Source: DASVWH01 sp036389715 (lineage in GTDB: Bacteria > Acidobacteriota > Blastocatellia > Pyrinomonadales > Pyrinomonadaceae). From it: a stretch of 23,339 bases of DNA. Location: contig DASVWH010000010.1 in the NCBI GenBank assembly GCA_036389715.1, positions 1 to 23,339 of the forward strand. Reading direction: 5' to 3'. Shown piece by piece: positions 22,782 through 23,339 of this stretch (within the stretch, counting starts at the first letter, position 1; every line of letters begins with the position of its first letter). The position numbers and the translations under genes are program-made. The notes beneath the pieces were generated by a model. It did no database searches. It was not told the DNA's origin and saw nothing but the letters and a program-made list of their open reading frames with translations.

Positions 22782-22984
22782 AGTCCGTCTCCGGCAAAGA
22801 CTTTGCCAGGGCGCTCGAACGACATGGCTGGTCATTGCTGCGGATACAGGGTAGCCATCACATTTATGGCAAGGCGGGAAGTGATGTGCGCCTCTCCATC
22901 CCGATTCACGGTAATCAAACACTCAAGATCGGTTTGCTCAAGCACCTGATGAAAATGGCTGGCCTCCCGGAAGAGGCGCTCTGA
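22778..22984 (+). CDS. hicA: HicA-family mRNA interferase toxin
   Basis: Toxin that cleaves mRNA and is held in check by HicB. The 68-aa protein has the dsRBD-like HicA fold: VSGKDFARALERHGWSLLR, then the catalytic-histidine motif GSHHIY, then the SIPIHGNQTLKIGLLKHLM C-terminal helix. All expected residues are present, so the toxin looks active. ATG 22778 overlaps the hicB stop by 4 nt (ATGA), which fixes the start; the same frame extends to 22649, but that part lies inside hicB. The glyA 3'-end repeat begins 17 bp after its stop. Confidence 0.93.
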   Translation: MKSVSGKDFARALERHGWSLLRIQGSHHIYGKAGSDVRLSIPIHGNQTLKIGLLKHLMKMAGLPEEAL

Positions 22985-23104
22985 GATTCAAGTCCCAGAC
23001 CGAGCAGCGATGGGCGCGGACTAACTGTTTTATGGAAGAGATTTTCGGGCGCGAGGGATTAGCTATGCTTTGCTCATCGGGTTTCAGTAACAGGTAGTCA
23101 CCAA

Positions 23105-23339
23105 GTGATAATCATTGAAACCTCTGTTTTTCTCATAGGATAAATGAGTTGTTAACTGATGATGAGTACAGCCTTCTTCAGCATGAACTGGTTGGCAGAC
23201 CCGACTTGGGTAAGATTATTCCGGGCAGCGGCGGCTTGCGCAAATTGCGTTGGGCTTTGCCCGGACGCGGTAAAAGCAGTGGAGCGCGGATTATTTATTA
23301 TTGGGTTGTCAACAAAGATACCATCTTGATGCTCTATGC
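23105..23339 (+). pseudogene. HigB/RelE-family toxin gene, frameshifted and cut by the window end
   Basis: GTG 23105 opens an N-terminus typical of HigB-like RelE toxins (MIIIETSVF), but this frame hits TAA at 23141-23143. The rest of the family sequence continues in another frame from about 23140 to the end of the window: INELLTDDEYSLLQHEL, RPDLGKIIPGSGGLRKLRWA, GRGKSSGARIIYYWV, NKDTILMLYA. One missing base around 23137-23140 would account for the break. The cause may be a true inactivating deletion, a sequencing error or ribosomal frameshifting. These toxins are normally followed by an XRE-type antitoxin gene, which would lie beyond the window. The DNA is distinctly less GC-rich than the rest. 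TATGCT at about 23071-23076 could be a -10, and AGGT about 9 nt before the GTG a ribosome site. Confidence 0.75.

Larger units (their letters stand above)
22480..23024. repeat. Direct repeats of the glyA 3' end flanking hicBA
   Basis: The exact 18-mer GCGATGGGCGCGGACTAA is at 22489-22506 (the end of glyA including its stop) and again at 23007-23024. Similarity extends upstream as GAGCAG in both copies (22480-22485 and 23002-23007), the second copy lacking 4 bp. The two copies bracket the hicBA operon and its promoter in a unit of about 518 bp. A further weaker match, TTTCGGG-GCGAG, follows each copy (22548-22559 and 23043-23055). This looks like a cassette inserted at the gene end or a segmental duplication. 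Confidence 0.85.

Overview
The window reads like a GC-rich Acidobacteriota chromosome, most likely of the Blastocatellia type. This is inferred from a VWFA-related Acidobacterial-domain protein, a secreted M14 peptidase with an acidobacterial layout, a LolA-like secreted protein, a trypsin-TPR fusion and a futalosine-type menaquinone cluster. No rRNA, tRNA, insertion sequence or CRISPR array was seen. High GC produces many long antisense open frames, and these are excluded.

Layout. 8-5895 carries envelope and secretion genes: a VWA protein (-), a large M14 carboxypeptidase (-), a PlsC-type acyltransferase (+) whose 5' end overlaps the peptidase's, a perfect hairpin, and a LolA-like protein (-). 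6136-10506 is the most unusual segment. It holds a 1017-aa TPR-GAF-AAA+-Fis sigma-54 activator, then a 470-bp control region with AT-rich dyads and a good sigma-54 promoter. Next come a small secreted peptide gene and, overlapping its stop codon, a protein collinear with the sigma-54 AAA+ core but with every catalytic motif replaced. 10693-14446 (-) is a probable operon ubiX/mqnQ - ubiA/mqnP - mqnE - mqnD for menaquinone synthesis via futalosine. Divergent from it are larB (nickel-pincer cofactor) and a lipoprotein lipase. 17157-20429 (-) holds proS followed by a trypsin-like/TPR protein. 20710-22506 (+) is rpiB-glyA. The end of the window is lower in GC. It contains a hicBA toxin-antitoxin pair bracketed by two copies of the glyA 3' end, and a frameshifted, window-truncated HigB/RelE-type toxin.

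The strongest candidate for a new system is 6136-10506. A TPR-sensing enhancer-binding protein sits next to a sigma-54-controlled operon that makes a secreted peptide and a catalytically dead copy of the activator's own motor domain. I infer a peptide-responsive circuit with built-in negative feedback. The genes and motifs are visible in the sequence; the circuit is a hypothesis.

The second structural theme is arrays of degenerate 7-bp repeats in inverted orientation, at 1532-1611 and 13702-13842. In both cases one arm forms the 3' end of the upstream gene and supplies its stop codon.
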